Positions 44,446-54,256 of a stretch of DNA of 64,000 bases are shown here, one piece after another (position 1 is the stretch's first letter; each line of letters begins with the position of its first letter). The notes beneath the pieces are model-generated. The model did no database searches. It was given only the letters and a program-made list of their open reading frames with translations, and was not told the origin of the DNA. Origin of the DNA: Spongorhabdus nitratireducens (GTDB taxonomy: Bacteria > Pseudomonadota > Gammaproteobacteria > Pseudomonadales > Endozoicomonadaceae); the NCBI GenBank assembly GCA_947387575.1, contig CANDOC010000003.1, forward strand, positions 372,001 to 436,000, read 5' to 3'. The translations under genes and the position numbers were made by a program.

Positions 44446-45735
44446 CTACATAAGCCAGTGCCAGACTGCAAAGAGGGCGGCAAAACCAAACAGAAATATC
44501 AGCCCTGCACCTGCCCAGAGTGTTAGCCAGAATCCCGGCCGATGAGGTACAGGCACCGGTTCATTGCGAATAACTTTGAGATTCATCCAGCCAATGAAAG
44601 GTGTTGTCAGAAATGCCGCAATCATGGCGAATTCAAGCATTGCCAGCAGTGTACCGGGAAAAAGCAGCACGACTGAAAGAGACAAGCCGGTCATAACCAA
44701 AATAAGAGCCGGACTTTGCATGGAGCCACTACTTCTTAATTCCCGACTGTTATCACCCAGATTTCGCCAGGCGCTGTATGTAACCCGGTTATACCCATCA
44801 ATACATGTCAGCACGGTACTGTAGATACAACAAAAGGCGGCAATAATCACCAGCCACACACTCCATGGCCCGATCGCCGAAGCGTAAGCATTTACCAGCT
44901 GCCGGGTAAAAGCCGCACCACTGGTAGCAAGCTCTGCGCCATTGCCATGCATAACCAGAGCGCCCAGTCCCAGAAAGAACAAAGCAAGTACTGCCGTCAC
45001 GACATAGCCGACATTCATATCGAACAACGACTCCCTGACGGTTAATGATCCCCGCTCTTTCTTCTTGCCAAGACTCCAGACAGAGTTCATCGCCGAAACT
45101 TCAAGCGGTGCTGGCATCCATCCCATCAGCGCCACCAGAAAACCCAGTGATGTCAAAGTCCAGGGGTTGGGGCTGACAAATTCAGGGGGAGCAACAGCCC
45201 CTTTTACCAAAGCCAGTATTGTCGCCACAACAGTCACTACAGCAAGCAAGGCAACAATCCATCGGCTTACCCTGTCGACCACGCTGTAATGACCACGCAA
45301 TACAATTAACAAACTGACAATAACTACTGGCCAGATCAGCAGGGGAACAGGTACGCCAGGGATAAACCAGGTCAAAAGCGCAGCTGTCAGCCCGATTAAT
45401 GCCGCAATATTGACGGTACCGGCAAAAGCATTCAGCACAAGAAAAAGAAACAACCAGCCTTTCCCCAGCCGGGCATAACCTGCCAGCAGTGACTCTCCGG
45501 TTGCCGCGGTATAGCGGGCACCAAACTGAAAAAAAGGGTATTTGAACAGGTTAACCAGCACGATTAATCCGGCCAGCTGCCAACCAAACAGCGCTCCGGC
45601 CTGGGTTGAAGCTACAAGATGGGAACCACCAATGGCAGCGGCTGCCATCATAATGCCCGGACCCATTGCAGATAACAGTCCCGGCGTTTGTCCCTGAAGC
45701 TCAACTGCTATATCGGATTCTGAATGCTTGATCAT
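44446..45735 (-). CDS. Divergent Nramp-family transporter
   Basis: 429 aa from the ATG at 45735; a TTG 48 bases upstream is possible. Eleven hydrophobic segments and the Nramp outline (GPGIMMAAAAIG, STQAGALFGWQLAG, and a TM6 region) are clear. However, the TM1 metal site, normally DPGN, reads GGSH, and the TM6 site, normally MPH, reads MPAP. These are the residues that coordinate divalent metal in classical MntH/DMT1, so this is probably a member with a different substrate or an altered mode, as in other outlying Nramp clades. Located between a CNNM-type protein and a formate/nitrite transporter. Confidence 0.85.
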   Translation of the reverse strand: MIKHSESDIAVELQGQTPGLLSAMGPGIMMAAAAIGGSHLVASTQAGALFGWQLAGLIVLVNLFKYPFFQFGARYTAATGESLLAGYARLGKGWLFLFLVLNAFAGTVNIAALIGLTAALLTWFIPGVPVPLLIWPVVIVSLLIVLRGHYSVVDRVSRWIVALLAVVTVVATILALVKGAVAPPEFVSPNPWTLTSLGFLVALMGWMPAPLEVSAMNSVWSLGKKKERGSLTVRESLFDMNVGYVVTAVLALFFLGLGALVMHGNGAELATSGAAFTRQLVNAYASAIGPWSVWLVIIAAFCCIYSTVLTCIDGYNRVTYSAWRNLGDNSRELRSSGSMQSPALILVMTGLSLSVVLLFPGTLLAMLEFAMIAAFLTTPFIGWMNLKVIRNEPVPVPHRPGFWLTLWAGAGLIFLFGFAALFAVWHWLM

Positions 45736-46096
45736 ATACGGTGATTCACCCAGTGACCTGCCAATAGAATTCCTAACAGCCAAGCACAGCGGGATATTAA
45801 TTCAACTTTATTTAAGTATTCGTATAAGGCGTTTTTAAACCACCATAAGCATCCACCGAACAGTATTCTTCCTGCATGGCTAGCACAGCCAGGATTTTCT
45901 TTGATCTGCCATCACCCCGGCGTTCAACCCGTATAGCCTCACGGATAATACCCCTACCACGGTTTATTCCAGCGTTTATTATTTGCAGGTTTCTTCGCCG
46001 AAATGTCACTTTCACCGGAACCATTCGCATCCCCCCGCTCACGCGATTCCGACCGGCATTTCGCTCTCCGTTTTATACTGCAGACAGGCACAGACC
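45736..46096. other. 361-bp divergent intergenic region
   Basis: Lies between the Nramp-like gene (minus) and the formate/nitrite transporter gene (plus). No credible gene seen. An open frame runs into the transporter from 45983, but lacks the family's N-terminus and is best treated as leader. Confidence 0.5.
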
Positions 46097-47014
46097 ATGA
46101 ACCAGACACCACAATTGGTGACTAACACCGTTGCGCCGGCAGAAGCCGCCGCCTACGCCGTTAAAGTCGCCGTTGCCAAAGCCGCCAAATCCGACCGCAC
46201 ACCGCAGGTAACTTTTATGCTGGCTATTCTGGCCGGTGTTTATGTTGCCATCGCGGGTATGTTCTATACCGTCATCTTCACGGGTGCCGGTGATATGCCC
46301 TACGGTATGTCCAAATTTATTGGCGGATTGGGCTTCAGTATTGCGTTGATTCTGGTGATTCTGACCGGTGCCGAGCTGTTCACCAGTAATACCCTGCTAA
46401 TCATGGGTCGCGCGGAAGGCAAACTTACCGCCAGTCAGATTCTGCGTAACTGGAGTATCGTATTCAGCGGCAACTTTGTCGGCTCCCTGCTGATGGTGGC
46501 GCTGATGATTGCCTGTGGACAGTATCTGTTTGCCCATGGCGAAGTCGGTATCAAGGCGCTGTATATTGCCAAGAGCAAAATGAGCCACAGTTTTGGTCAG
46601 GCCATCGCACTGGGTATTATCTGTAACCTGCTGGTCTGCCTGACTTACTGGATGTGCATCTGCACGACAGACACCACAACCAAAATCCTTGCCTGCATGA
46701 TGGGTATTGCGGCATTTGTTGGCTCCGGTGGTGAGCACGTTGTTGCCAACATGTACCTGTTGCCTATCGCAGTTGTGATCAAGAACATTGCACCGGACGC
46801 CTTCTGGCATATGACCGGTTATACCGCTGCCGACTTCTCACACCTGACAGTAGCCAATGTATTTACTGTCAATCTGATCCCGGTACTGATCGGCAATATT
46901 CTGGGTGGTGGTGTCTTTGTGGGCATGAGCCAGTGGTACGCTCATCTGAAAAAGCATGAGACACCGGAAGAAAAAGCAATTGCAGAGGCTTCCGCCAACC
47001 TTCAACGTGTCTGA
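46097..47014 (+). CDS. Formate/nitrite transporter (FocA/NirC family)
   Basis: 305 aa from the ATG at 46097 (MNQTPQLVTNTVAPAEA), six membrane segments. The family signatures FSIALILVILTGAELFTSNT and, later, GSGGEHVVANMYLLPIA match FNT channels, which carry formate, nitrite or hydrosulfide. No pflB or nir genes are nearby, so the anion is open. The C-terminal tail is polar and short. Confidence 0.9.
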   Translation: MNQTPQLVTNTVAPAEAAAYAVKVAVAKAAKSDRTPQVTFMLAILAGVYVAIAGMFYTVIFTGAGDMPYGMSKFIGGLGFSIALILVILTGAELFTSNTLLIMGRAEGKLTASQILRNWSIVFSGNFVGSLLMVALMIACGQYLFAHGEVGIKALYIAKSKMSHSFGQAIALGIICNLLVCLTYWMCICTTDTTTKILACMMGIAAFVGSGGEHVVANMYLLPIAVVIKNIAPDAFWHMTGYTAADFSHLTVANVFTVNLIPVLIGNILGGGVFVGMSQWYAHLKKHETPEEKAIAEASANLQRV

Positions 47015-47342
47015 TTGAACTCGGTCTGAGGGGAGCCGCTTATAGCTGCTCCCTTCGCCCGGCAGCCCAGCATATTAACTCTTCTATTTTCCCGCTTATC
47101 GCGCTATTTCAATTCAACATGCTTTAAATCTGTCTATACTCGCACTGCCGAATAAAACGACAAAACCCCTTCAGTCAGGCAGTTGAAAATAAGTCATAAC
47201 AGTTTCATAAGTGCAAGTATGTACCATTTAATTCCGTTTAACCGCACTTCAGACATCAGGTTCAGGCTGCAACCTGCAGACTCTATTTTTCATTCGGAGG
47301 GCTCTCACAACTAAATCAACCAACTTGTTAAAAGTGATCACC
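47015..47342. other. 328-bp gap upstream of the unknown secreted protein gene
   Basis: No gene recognised. A weak hairpin (GGGAGC...GCTCCC, 47031-47053) directly behind the FNT transporter may help end its transcript. The rest is AT-rich, as expected for the promoter of the next gene. Confidence 0.5.
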
Positions 47343-48938
47343 ATGACTCTCAGGCTACTTCAGAGCACGGTGAAAGCCATACTCATTACCACTTTCTATC
47401 TGATGACAGGCGATCCTGTTGCAGCCGTCGTGCTCTCAGCTGAAGATTATTATATGGACTCAGATGTCCATATAATCCGTCTATCCGAGTATGATGGCGA
47501 AACGCCCTGGCTGTGTACTTTCCCGGGAAAATCCTTATTCCGAAAACAAATTGATTTCACAGGCTGTTCATACAATCTGGAAGCTCCGGATGAACCCAGC
47601 GCAGATATTACATGTAATGCAATTCCCTCAGACTGGATTCGCATTATCTATTGGCTTCCCTCTTTCCAGTACGCACTGGAATTCAAAGACTTTAAACGTC
47701 CTCCCCTGGCGGTTTTGCATTTGTTTTTCACAACGGTTCAAGGGTATGTCGGTAATATTGGCTTTGATGCCATGTTTGAGCCTGCGATAAAGCCTCCAGC
47801 TAAATCAGGCTTTCCACGATTCTTTTATACACCGGAGTATAAATCAGAACACATTCGAGCCGTTGTAACGTTAATGTGCTGGATCTTGAGAAACAAAATA
47901 AAGAACGCTAAAGAAATCGATGCAGCAATCAAACGGTATTGTGCACTTATTTCATCATCACAAACGAATCCGGGTTTTGTAAAAATACTGCGTTTACTGC
48001 TAGGTTCGTCAGAATCAGGAAGTATCGCACCGCCCTATACCGCCTTAAATGAAAAACCTGATCTCAGACATGGGCTTCTGACACTTTTACTTCGCTGGTA
48101 CAACGAAAAATGCCAGCTCGATAATATTGAAAGGGAAGAAATGAGTGCGACTCAAAACACCCCGGATACTCTATGGCGTCACTCGCACATGGCCAGCATT
48201 GCCTGGCACCTGACAATGCCTCTGGTCAGACTTTATGGCTCACCTTTTACACTACTGCCAAGAATTGTAAGGCATGGCTGTCGCGAAAATCATCAAATCT
48301 ACCATGAGTTCAGGCAACAGGCTGTTTACTACCTAGAGGATCCCTCCTGGGAGCAGCTAAACGATTTTATTAATATCGTCGAAGAGCCAGTCCTGCTGTT
48401 GTATGCAGGAAAAAAAACGCTGTTATCAGCTTGCCTGACACAGAACATTCAATCAGTTGCATTAACCAACATTCCGCTTGAAGATGCAGCAGAACAAATT
48501 ATGTCTGCCTGCTTTATTAACGCTAACATGGGAGTAATACAGCGTTTTATTAGAAGAATTCCCGAAACCTATTTGCAGGATCCAGAAGCTCAGCCCTTCC
48601 TTTTCAGAATACCGCCTTCCGAGCAATGTACTTCTCTGGAATATTCTTTAGGGCGCATTGTTACCGGTCAGCGTATGGGGCCAAGACGACAACCATCGAC
48701 TGCATATTTTCGTACAGGCACATCGAGCATTACAGAGTTTGATAAATATCAGCAGCCAGACGAGTTAATAGGTCGCTTACCCCCCTTGCGACCGTTTCAC
48801 TCTCCCTGTCCACTAACACCAGCTCCAACCTTGACACCTTCACCAACTGATCCTGATGGTGATCGGACTCCACTTGCCAGCGGGTCACCAACACCAGTTT
48901 TTTTGCCGAAACAGATAACTCCAGAACCTCAACCCTGA
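47343..48938 (+). CDS. Unknown secreted protein whose end overlaps the convergent lipoprotein gene
   Basis: 531 aa from the ATG at 47343; no family recognised. The N-terminus MTLRLLQSTVKAILITTFYL is a likely signal peptide (cleavage near VAA). The body is AT-rich and helical in residues 150-420. The last ~70 residues are a proline-rich, low-complexity tail (for example PPLRPFHSPCPLTPAPTLTP), and this part is read antisense to the 3' end of the lipoprotein gene, with an overlap of 209 bases (48730-48938). The tail is probably an artefact of the frame running on after loss of an original stop. Candidate host-interaction protein by its composition only. Confidence 0.65.
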   Translation: MTLRLLQSTVKAILITTFYLMTGDPVAAVVLSAEDYYMDSDVHIIRLSEYDGETPWLCTFPGKSLFRKQIDFTGCSYNLEAPDEPSADITCNAIPSDWIRIIYWLPSFQYALEFKDFKRPPLAVLHLFFTTVQGYVGNIGFDAMFEPAIKPPAKSGFPRFFYTPEYKSEHIRAVVTLMCWILRNKIKNAKEIDAAIKRYCALISSSQTNPGFVKILRLLLGSSESGSIAPPYTALNEKPDLRHGLLTLLLRWYNEKCQLDNIEREEMSATQNTPDTLWRHSHMASIAWHLTMPLVRLYGSPFTLLPRIVRHGCRENHQIYHEFRQQAVYYLEDPSWEQLNDFINIVEEPVLLLYAGKKTLLSACLTQNIQSVALTNIPLEDAAEQIMSACFINANMGVIQRFIRRIPETYLQDPEAQPFLFRIPPSEQCTSLEYSLGRIVTGQRMGPRRQPSTAYFRTGTSSITEFDKYQQPDELIGRLPPLRPFHSPCPLTPAPTLTPSPTDPDGDRTPLASGSPTPVFLPKQITPEPQP

Positions 48939-49314
48939 TACGCTCTTGAGGTCGCCGTGAAACATCCCATGGCCCGCTCAAAACAGTAAGACCGGGCTGC
49001 AATTGCATCAGATTGGCAGCAAGGGTTCGGGTCAACAACTGAGGCAAAGGCTCACCCCAACGCTGATGACCGGTCTGGAGAATACGATAACCGCCGTCGC
49101 TGTAGGTTATTTTCTTGTTATCCAGCCATTCAGGCACTTTAACCGGAATAATTCCTACAGTTAAGTGAGCCGGTTTTGCTGTAGCAGAATTATTCACAGG
49201 CTCTGCCAGCGCTTTCAGGGTGAAATAACTATAGTTTGGTGTCGTATTACAGCCCGCACTCAAAACAGCAACGAATAGCAGGCACAAGATTACCTTCAGT
49301 TTCGTCACAATCAT
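48730..49314 (-). CDS. PqiC-like ABC transport auxiliary lipoprotein
   Basis: 194-aa DUF330/PqiC-type lipoprotein. The signal peptide ends in LSAGC (Cys22). The mature sequence YSYFTLKALAEPV... and LTVGIIPVKVPEWLDNKKI match the family. It is the last gene of a four-gene operon (permease, ATPase, MCE protein, lipoprotein) and would anchor at the outer membrane to complete a lipid-transfer path across the periplasm. Its 3' end is overlapped by the convergent unknown gene. Confidence 0.88.
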   Translation of the reverse strand: MIVTKLKVILCLLFVAVLSAGCNTTPNYSYFTLKALAEPVNNSATAKPAHLTVGIIPVKVPEWLDNKKITYSDGGYRILQTGHQRWGEPLPQLLTRTLAANLMQLQPGLTVLSGPWDVSRRPQERIRVEVLELSVSAKKLVLVTRWQVESDHHQDQLVKVSRLELVLVDRESETVARGVSDLLTRLAADIYQTL

Positions 49315-49326
49315 TTTCCTGTCTGA

Positions 49327-50313
49327 TTATTTGCCATAAAGAAGCGCACTGGGTTTTTCTTCCAGCGTCTCAGCCATTTCTTCTACAGCACGTGCAGCCC
49401 TGCTGACATCTTTTGCACTCTGCCTGACCTGATATAACAAAGAGGAATCCGGAGCCATCAGATCTTCAGTTCGCTCCAGCGTCTCCCGGGTTGATGCCAG
49501 GGTGTTTTCCAGTTCAGCTAAAACAGCATTAAGCTGCTGCAGGGTTTTTGGCGTGTTCTCATTAACCGTTGCAGTAAATTCCCTGAGCTCCGCAGCCATG
49601 GGAACCAGCTCCTGCCTGACCAGCGCCATATCTGCCTTCATGGTTGCCGCCATTTGTCGCATTTCTTCAGCCATACGACCAAAGGAAACTACGGTACGGT
49701 TCAAATTGGCGGGCAAGGCTCGTGCTGTATCATTGTCTATCAGCTTCCTTAAACCTTCCGCTATCGCTTTGAAGTCATCTGCAAGCGCCGGAATGTCCAG
49801 ACTATCAAGATCCTGAGTCAGCTGCTCGAGGTCACTGGGTACGGTTGGCATCTGCGGATACTCAGTCGCAATATCGAACTCATTGCGAGAACGAATCGGA
49901 TAAAAGTTAACCTCGATATACAACAGTCCGGTCAACAGGCTTTGCATTTTCAGTTTGGCAGCCAGACCTTCATCCATCAGTGCCTGAACAACATCTTCCT
50001 TGGGCTCTCCACCCGAACCTACACGTACAATGGCATCCGGGTTGATATCGACGATAACAGAGTTAAGAACATCCAGCTTATCCGGGTAAACCCGTGCGGT
50101 AATATTGATGACCTCACCGACCTTGACGCCTTTCAGGGCAACCGGGGCACCGACATTCAACCCCTTGATTGAAGATGAATACACCAACTCATAACGCAGT
50201 TTTTTGGAGGCGGTCAGACTGCCGCCACCAACATACAGCAACAGCCCGATAATCAGGATAATCATTGCCGCCATAAAGCCGCCGACAATAACCGGATTGG
50301 CACGCTGACTCAT
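49327..50313 (-). CDS. MCE-domain (MlaD/PqiB-like) substrate-binding protein
   Basis: 328 aa. An N-terminal membrane anchor (VGGFMAAMIILIIGLLLYVGGG) is followed by the MCE domain (YSSSIKGLNVGAPVALKGV, VGEVINI...). The C-terminal 150 residues are a coiled-coil region. MCE proteins form hexameric rings that shuttle phospholipid or other lipids between membranes. Its ATG overlaps the stop of the ATPase gene by four bases. Confidence 0.93.
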   Translation of the reverse strand: MSQRANPVIVGGFMAAMIILIIGLLLYVGGGSLTASKKLRYELVYSSSIKGLNVGAPVALKGVKVGEVINITARVYPDKLDVLNSVIVDINPDAIVRVGSGGEPKEDVVQALMDEGLAAKLKMQSLLTGLLYIEVNFYPIRSRNEFDIATEYPQMPTVPSDLEQLTQDLDSLDIPALADDFKAIAEGLRKLIDNDTARALPANLNRTVVSFGRMAEEMRQMAATMKADMALVRQELVPMAAELREFTATVNENTPKTLQQLNAVLAELENTLASTRETLERTEDLMAPDSSLLYQVRQSAKDVSRAARAVEEMAETLEEKPSALLYGK

Positions 50314-51116
50314 GATCTGGCCTCCCTGCCTGATAGCGTGTTATGCGTTGTCGACATTTCACCCCGAGCCAGAAAAGATCTGACTTTGGCATGCCTGCTG
50401 TGATTCAGCATCTGCTCCGGTGATCCGGTATCCAACTGGGTTCGGGTTTCAGCATCAAGAAAAACACCATTGCTGCCAATGGCAAAAATACTGGCCAGTT
50501 CATGGGTCACAATCACCACCGTGGCACCCGTCGAATCTCTTAGCTGCAAAATCAGCTCATCCAGTCGCTGTGCACTTAACGGGTCTAATCCGGCAGAAGG
50601 TTCATCAAAGAAAAGAATATCCGGATCCATTGCAATCGCCCGAGCCAGCCCGGCCCGCTTCTGCATACCGCCACTGATTCTGGCCGGATAGTAGTCTTCA
50701 TATCCGGCCAGCCCAACCAGCGCCAGCTTGTAACTTACAATATCACGGATTTCGGCGACCGAAAGATTGCTGAACTGTTGCAGCGGCAATGCTACATTTT
50801 CAGCCAGCGTCATGGCACTGAACAGGGCTCCACTTTGATAAGTCACGCCCCAACTACGGCGCATTTTCTGCTGTTCAGCTTCACTGGACGAAAAGAAATT
50901 CTGACCGCCATAAAGGATTTCTCCTTCGGCCGGTTTATACAGACCAATCATATGTTTCAGCAGGGTACTTTTTCCGCAGCCACTGCCGCCCATAATGACA
51001 AAAATATCGCCGGCATCGACATCAAAATTCAGATCCTGCTGAATCAGCCGGGTGCCATATTTCAAAGTCAGGTTACGCACTTGAATGGCGGATTCACTAC
51101 ACCGCTGAATATCCAT
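50310..51116 (-). CDS. ABC transporter ATP-binding protein (MlaF-like)
   Basis: 268 aa with Walker A GGSGCGKST, signature SGGMQKRAGLARAIAMDP and Walker B ILFFDEPSAGLDP, as in MlaF. The GMQKR signature is typical of lipid-transport ATPases rather than importers of small solutes. It partners with the permease two bases upstream and the MCE protein downstream. Confidence 0.95.
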   Translation of the reverse strand: MDIQRCSESAIQVRNLTLKYGTRLIQQDLNFDVDAGDIFVIMGGSGCGKSTLLKHMIGLYKPAEGEILYGGQNFFSSSEAEQQKMRRSWGVTYQSGALFSAMTLAENVALPLQQFSNLSVAEIRDIVSYKLALVGLAGYEDYYPARISGGMQKRAGLARAIAMDPDILFFDEPSAGLDPLSAQRLDELILQLRDSTGATVVIVTHELASIFAIGSNGVFLDAETRTQLDTGSPEQMLNHSRHAKVRSFLARGEMSTTHNTLSGREARS

Positions 51117-51118
51117 AC

Positions 51119-52261
51119 TCAGATCCCCAGCTTGTAATAAATAATATTCAGCAATGCATCTGCCACTACCAGATACACAATCCCCAACACTACGGCTCGT
51201 GTTGTCGCCTCACCGACAGCTGCTGAAGAGCGACCACAGGTCATGCCTGCCTGACACCCGGCCATGGCAATCAGCAGACCGAAGATGATACTTTTAAAGC
51301 AACCGGCCAGGATCGCATGAAAAGACAAGGTCTGACTGATATGGTGGAAAAACTGGGTAAAGGTCAGATCCATGCCCACCGCAACCAGAGCTCCACCGGC
51401 AATACCCAGTACATCGCTATATATCGTCAATAGCGGCATGACAGCAACCAGAGCCAGAATACGTGGCAGTACCAGATACTCCACCGGACGAATACCCAGT
51501 GTCACCAGGGCATCCACTTCCTCATTCACCTGCATCGTACCCAACTGTGCGGCATAGGCAGCGCCGGTACGACCGGCCAGAATAACAGCGGTCATCAGGG
51601 CCCCCATTTCCCGAGTCATTCCGATTGCGACCAGATCTGCAATATAAACCTGGGCACCAAACTGGCGCAGTTGAACCAGCCCCAGATAAGCGAGAATCAT
51701 CCCGACCAGTACACTGATCAGGGTAATAATGGGAATCGCATTGGGACCGGTCTGCTGGAAAAAGAACAGACAGTCTGCAAAGCGGGTACGAGCCCGTCCT
51801 GACAACAGCGCTATAAAAGCTAGAGTGACCTCACCACCGAAGTGCAACTGCGATTTAACAAGGTCAGCAATTTCGGACAATGAAACAATTGATCGCGCAG
51901 CCGGTGCCGAGGGTGGCTCAGGTTTAACCGCCGTCGCCAATTGAAACAGCTGACCACATTGGACAGGTAGTCTGGAAGGATCCAGCTTCACCCCAAAAGC
52001 AACAGCTCGCTGATGCAGCTGAAGTAAAAAGGACATAAACCCGGTATCCCACTCGAAACCTGCTCCGGGAACAAGATGGATCATAGCTTCATCACATGAA
52101 TTTCCGACTTCAGTCAGCAGTTCATCAAGTTCTGTCGCTTTGGGGATAGCGCGGGATATCAGCCAGGCACCGTAGAGCTCAACGGTAACAGCGCCAGATT
52201 CCTGACCGGAAGGTTTGGAAGATGTATCTAACTGCCAGTGTGCATTGTTATTGGTCTGCAT
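51119..52261 (-). CDS. MlaE-family permease with N-terminal STAS-like domain
   Basis: 380 aa from ATG 52261 (MQTNNNAHWQLDTSS); a TTG at 52285 is an alternative, and neither has a good ribosome site. The first ~110 residues look like a STAS/MlaB-type domain, fused to an MlaE permease with MTREMGALMTAVILAGRTGA and IGIRPVEYLVLPRILA-like segments. Fusion of the two parts occurs in several alpha- and gammaproteobacteria. It is the first gene of the four-gene lipid transport operon. Confidence 0.9.
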   Translation of the reverse strand: MQTNNNAHWQLDTSSKPSGQESGAVTVELYGAWLISRAIPKATELDELLTEVGNSCDEAMIHLVPGAGFEWDTGFMSFLLQLHQRAVAFGVKLDPSRLPVQCGQLFQLATAVKPEPPSAPAARSIVSLSEIADLVKSQLHFGGEVTLAFIALLSGRARTRFADCLFFFQQTGPNAIPIITLISVLVGMILAYLGLVQLRQFGAQVYIADLVAIGMTREMGALMTAVILAGRTGAAYAAQLGTMQVNEEVDALVTLGIRPVEYLVLPRILALVAVMPLLTIYSDVLGIAGGALVAVGMDLTFTQFFHHISQTLSFHAILAGCFKSIIFGLLIAMAGCQAGMTCGRSSAAVGEATTRAVVLGIVYLVVADALLNIIYYKLGI

Positions 52262-52331
52262 CAGGCGCAAGATGAAAAGTGGCAATACCTTTCATTCTAG
52301 CGCCCTCTACCCCCCAAGGATACCGCTCTGG

Positions 52332-53237
52332 CTATAACTGGTTACTCTCGGCAAACTCTCTTGAATTAGCCACCTCGGAAAGATCAATCACATCCTTATT
52401 TTCTGCGCCTTCGCCCAGCATGCCCTTTAACATTTCCGCACTTTTGTCATTCAATAGTACAATTTCAATTCGGCGGTTTATCGGGCTGTAAGGGTCTTCT
52501 TTATCCAGCAGGTTATTATCGCCCATCCCGGCAACACTCAATATTCTGTCTTCAGATACACCACCGAAGACCAGCGTTCGCCTTGCAGCCTGAGCCCGCT
52601 CGGATGAAAGATCCCAGTTATCGCGCCCGTTCTGACTGCGGAAAGGTCTGGCATCAGCATGCCCGCGAATGATTACCGCCCGTTTCGACTTCTGAATATA
52701 AGGCGCCAGCGACAACAGGAAGTCCTCAAAATAAGGTTCCAGAGTCGAACTACCCGCTTTCTTGCCAAACATACTCCTGCCATCACTATCCGAAAGTTCA
52801 ATACGAACGCCCGATGGCAACTGCTCCAGTTTCAGATTTTCAATTTTCTTTGGATGGGGCTCTTTGTTCGGAGACTTCTGCCAGGCTGCAAGAATATTTC
52901 CTATTTCCGGGTCAACATAATAAACACCCGTCGGTCCCGGTCCGTAGGGCTTGTTTGGCAATTCCGGCAGCTCGGCATCCCGCATTTCCGGAATCAGTGG
53001 TCCATCCATTTCAATCGCCTGATTGCTGGCATTTTCCTCAAATACACCGGGATCAGCAAAATAACGTGCGATAGCTTTCCGCTGAGCCGGTGAGGAAGCC
53101 TCAATCAGCCACAGCACCAGAAACAGTGCCATCATCGCCAGGGTGAAGTCAGCAAACGCCACTTTCCAGCTACCGCCATGATGGGCATTGGATTTGCCGG
53201 AGCGCTTGCGCTTGATAATAATGGTGGAGTCTTTCAT
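52332..53237 (-). CDS. motB: Flagellar motor protein MotB (LafU-like)
   Basis: 301-aa stator subunit. A single membrane segment carries the proton-channel aspartate in KVAFADFTLAMMALFLVLWL. A plug and linker follow, then the OmpA-like peptidoglycan-binding domain (VIIRGHADARPF...NWDLSSERAQAARRTLV... RRIEIVLL). Downstream of motA with a 72-base gap. As the last gene of the cluster it corresponds to lafU in lateral-flagella systems. Confidence 0.95.
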   Translation of the reverse strand: MKDSTIIIKRKRSGKSNAHHGGSWKVAFADFTLAMMALFLVLWLIEASSPAQRKAIARYFADPGVFEENASNQAIEMDGPLIPEMRDAELPELPNKPYGPGPTGVYYVDPEIGNILAAWQKSPNKEPHPKKIENLKLEQLPSGVRIELSDSDGRSMFGKKAGSSTLEPYFEDFLLSLAPYIQKSKRAVIIRGHADARPFRSQNGRDNWDLSSERAQAARRTLVFGGVSEDRILSVAGMGDNNLLDKEDPYSPINRRIEIVLLNDKSAEMLKGMLGEGAENKDVIDLSEVANSREFAESNQL

Positions 53238-53309
53238 AAAGGGGATTCCCTCCGCCCGGATGAGATCAGGGCGGACAGTGCCGCCTGAATCAGATAGCTA
53301 GAAAAGCAC

Positions 53310-54170
53310 TCAGTTCTGTTCCCGACTTTCCAGCAACCAGTTTTCCATTTCCTCAAAGCTTGGGCGAACTTCAGAGAACAACACCCGACGACCGGCATCA
53401 ACCGCGATGGAAGAAGGACGACCGGAAGCATGGGCAACAAGCGCAGTTTTTACACACTCAAACATACGAACATCATCTTCTACGACATGTTCAACAGCCT
53501 GAGCCAGTGGGCCAAAAACACCGTAACCCAGCAGAATACCAATAAACGTACCCACCAGTGCCGCAGCAATACTGACACCAATCAGCTCGGCCGGGCCGCC
53601 CATTTTCTGCATGGTAATAACAATACCCAGCACAGCAGCAATAATACCGAAGCCAGGAAAACTGTCGGCCAGTTTATGCAGTGAGTGGGCCGGACGTCCA
53701 AGGTCATCTGCCAGGGTTTCAATTTCACTTTCCAGCAGGCCTTCAAGTTCATGAGCCTGTACTTTACCCAGCCCCAGCAAACGCATGTTGTCGCAGATAA
53801 AGTTAGTCAGACGACGGTTTTTGATAACCCCGGATTCATTAAACAGTTCACTTTCATCAGGGTTTTCTACGTGGCCTTCCAGTGCAGCAAGACCGGACTT
53901 ACGACCTGTTTCAAACAGGAGATACAACAGTGTCAGAGTTTTCTGGTAGGCCTCTCGGGAAGAGTGTTTTCCTTTCAATACTCGAATAGTTTGCTGCCAG
54001 GTCAAAATCAGTACTGTTTTTGAATTACCTACCAGAAACGACCCCGCAGCACAGCCCATAATGATGGCGTACTCTGCCGGCTGCCATAGTGCCAGCAGCT
54101 TGCCGCCGGCAACGACAAACCCGCCCATAATACTGACCGCAACCAGTACAACTCCGATGATCAACAACAT
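53310..54170 (-). CDS. motA: Flagellar motor protein MotA (LafT-like)
   Basis: 286 aa, four membrane segments. The N-terminus LLIIGVVLVAVSIMGGFVVAGG, the MotA family region RPAHSLHKLADSFPGFGIIAAVLGIVITM, and the final membrane segment GVSIAAALVGTFIGILLGYG are conserved. With MotB it forms the ion-driven stator. The sequence type is that of proton-driven MotA/LafT rather than sodium PomA, judged by eye. Confidence 0.95.
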   Translation of the reverse strand: MLLIIGVVLVAVSIMGGFVVAGGKLLALWQPAEYAIIMGCAAGSFLVGNSKTVLILTWQQTIRVLKGKHSSREAYQKTLTLLYLLFETGRKSGLAALEGHVENPDESELFNESGVIKNRRLTNFICDNMRLLGLGKVQAHELEGLLESEIETLADDLGRPAHSLHKLADSFPGFGIIAAVLGIVITMQKMGGPAELIGVSIAAALVGTFIGILLGYGVFGPLAQAVEHVVEDDVRMFECVKTALVAHASGRPSSIAVDAGRRVLFSEVRPSFEEMENWLLESREQN

Positions 54171-54256
54171 GATAGGTAACAGCTCATCCCGTGAACGTCT
54201 GCCGGCAACGGCTACCGGCCCCTTTTAAAACCTTTACAGCAAATTCTTGCAGCACT

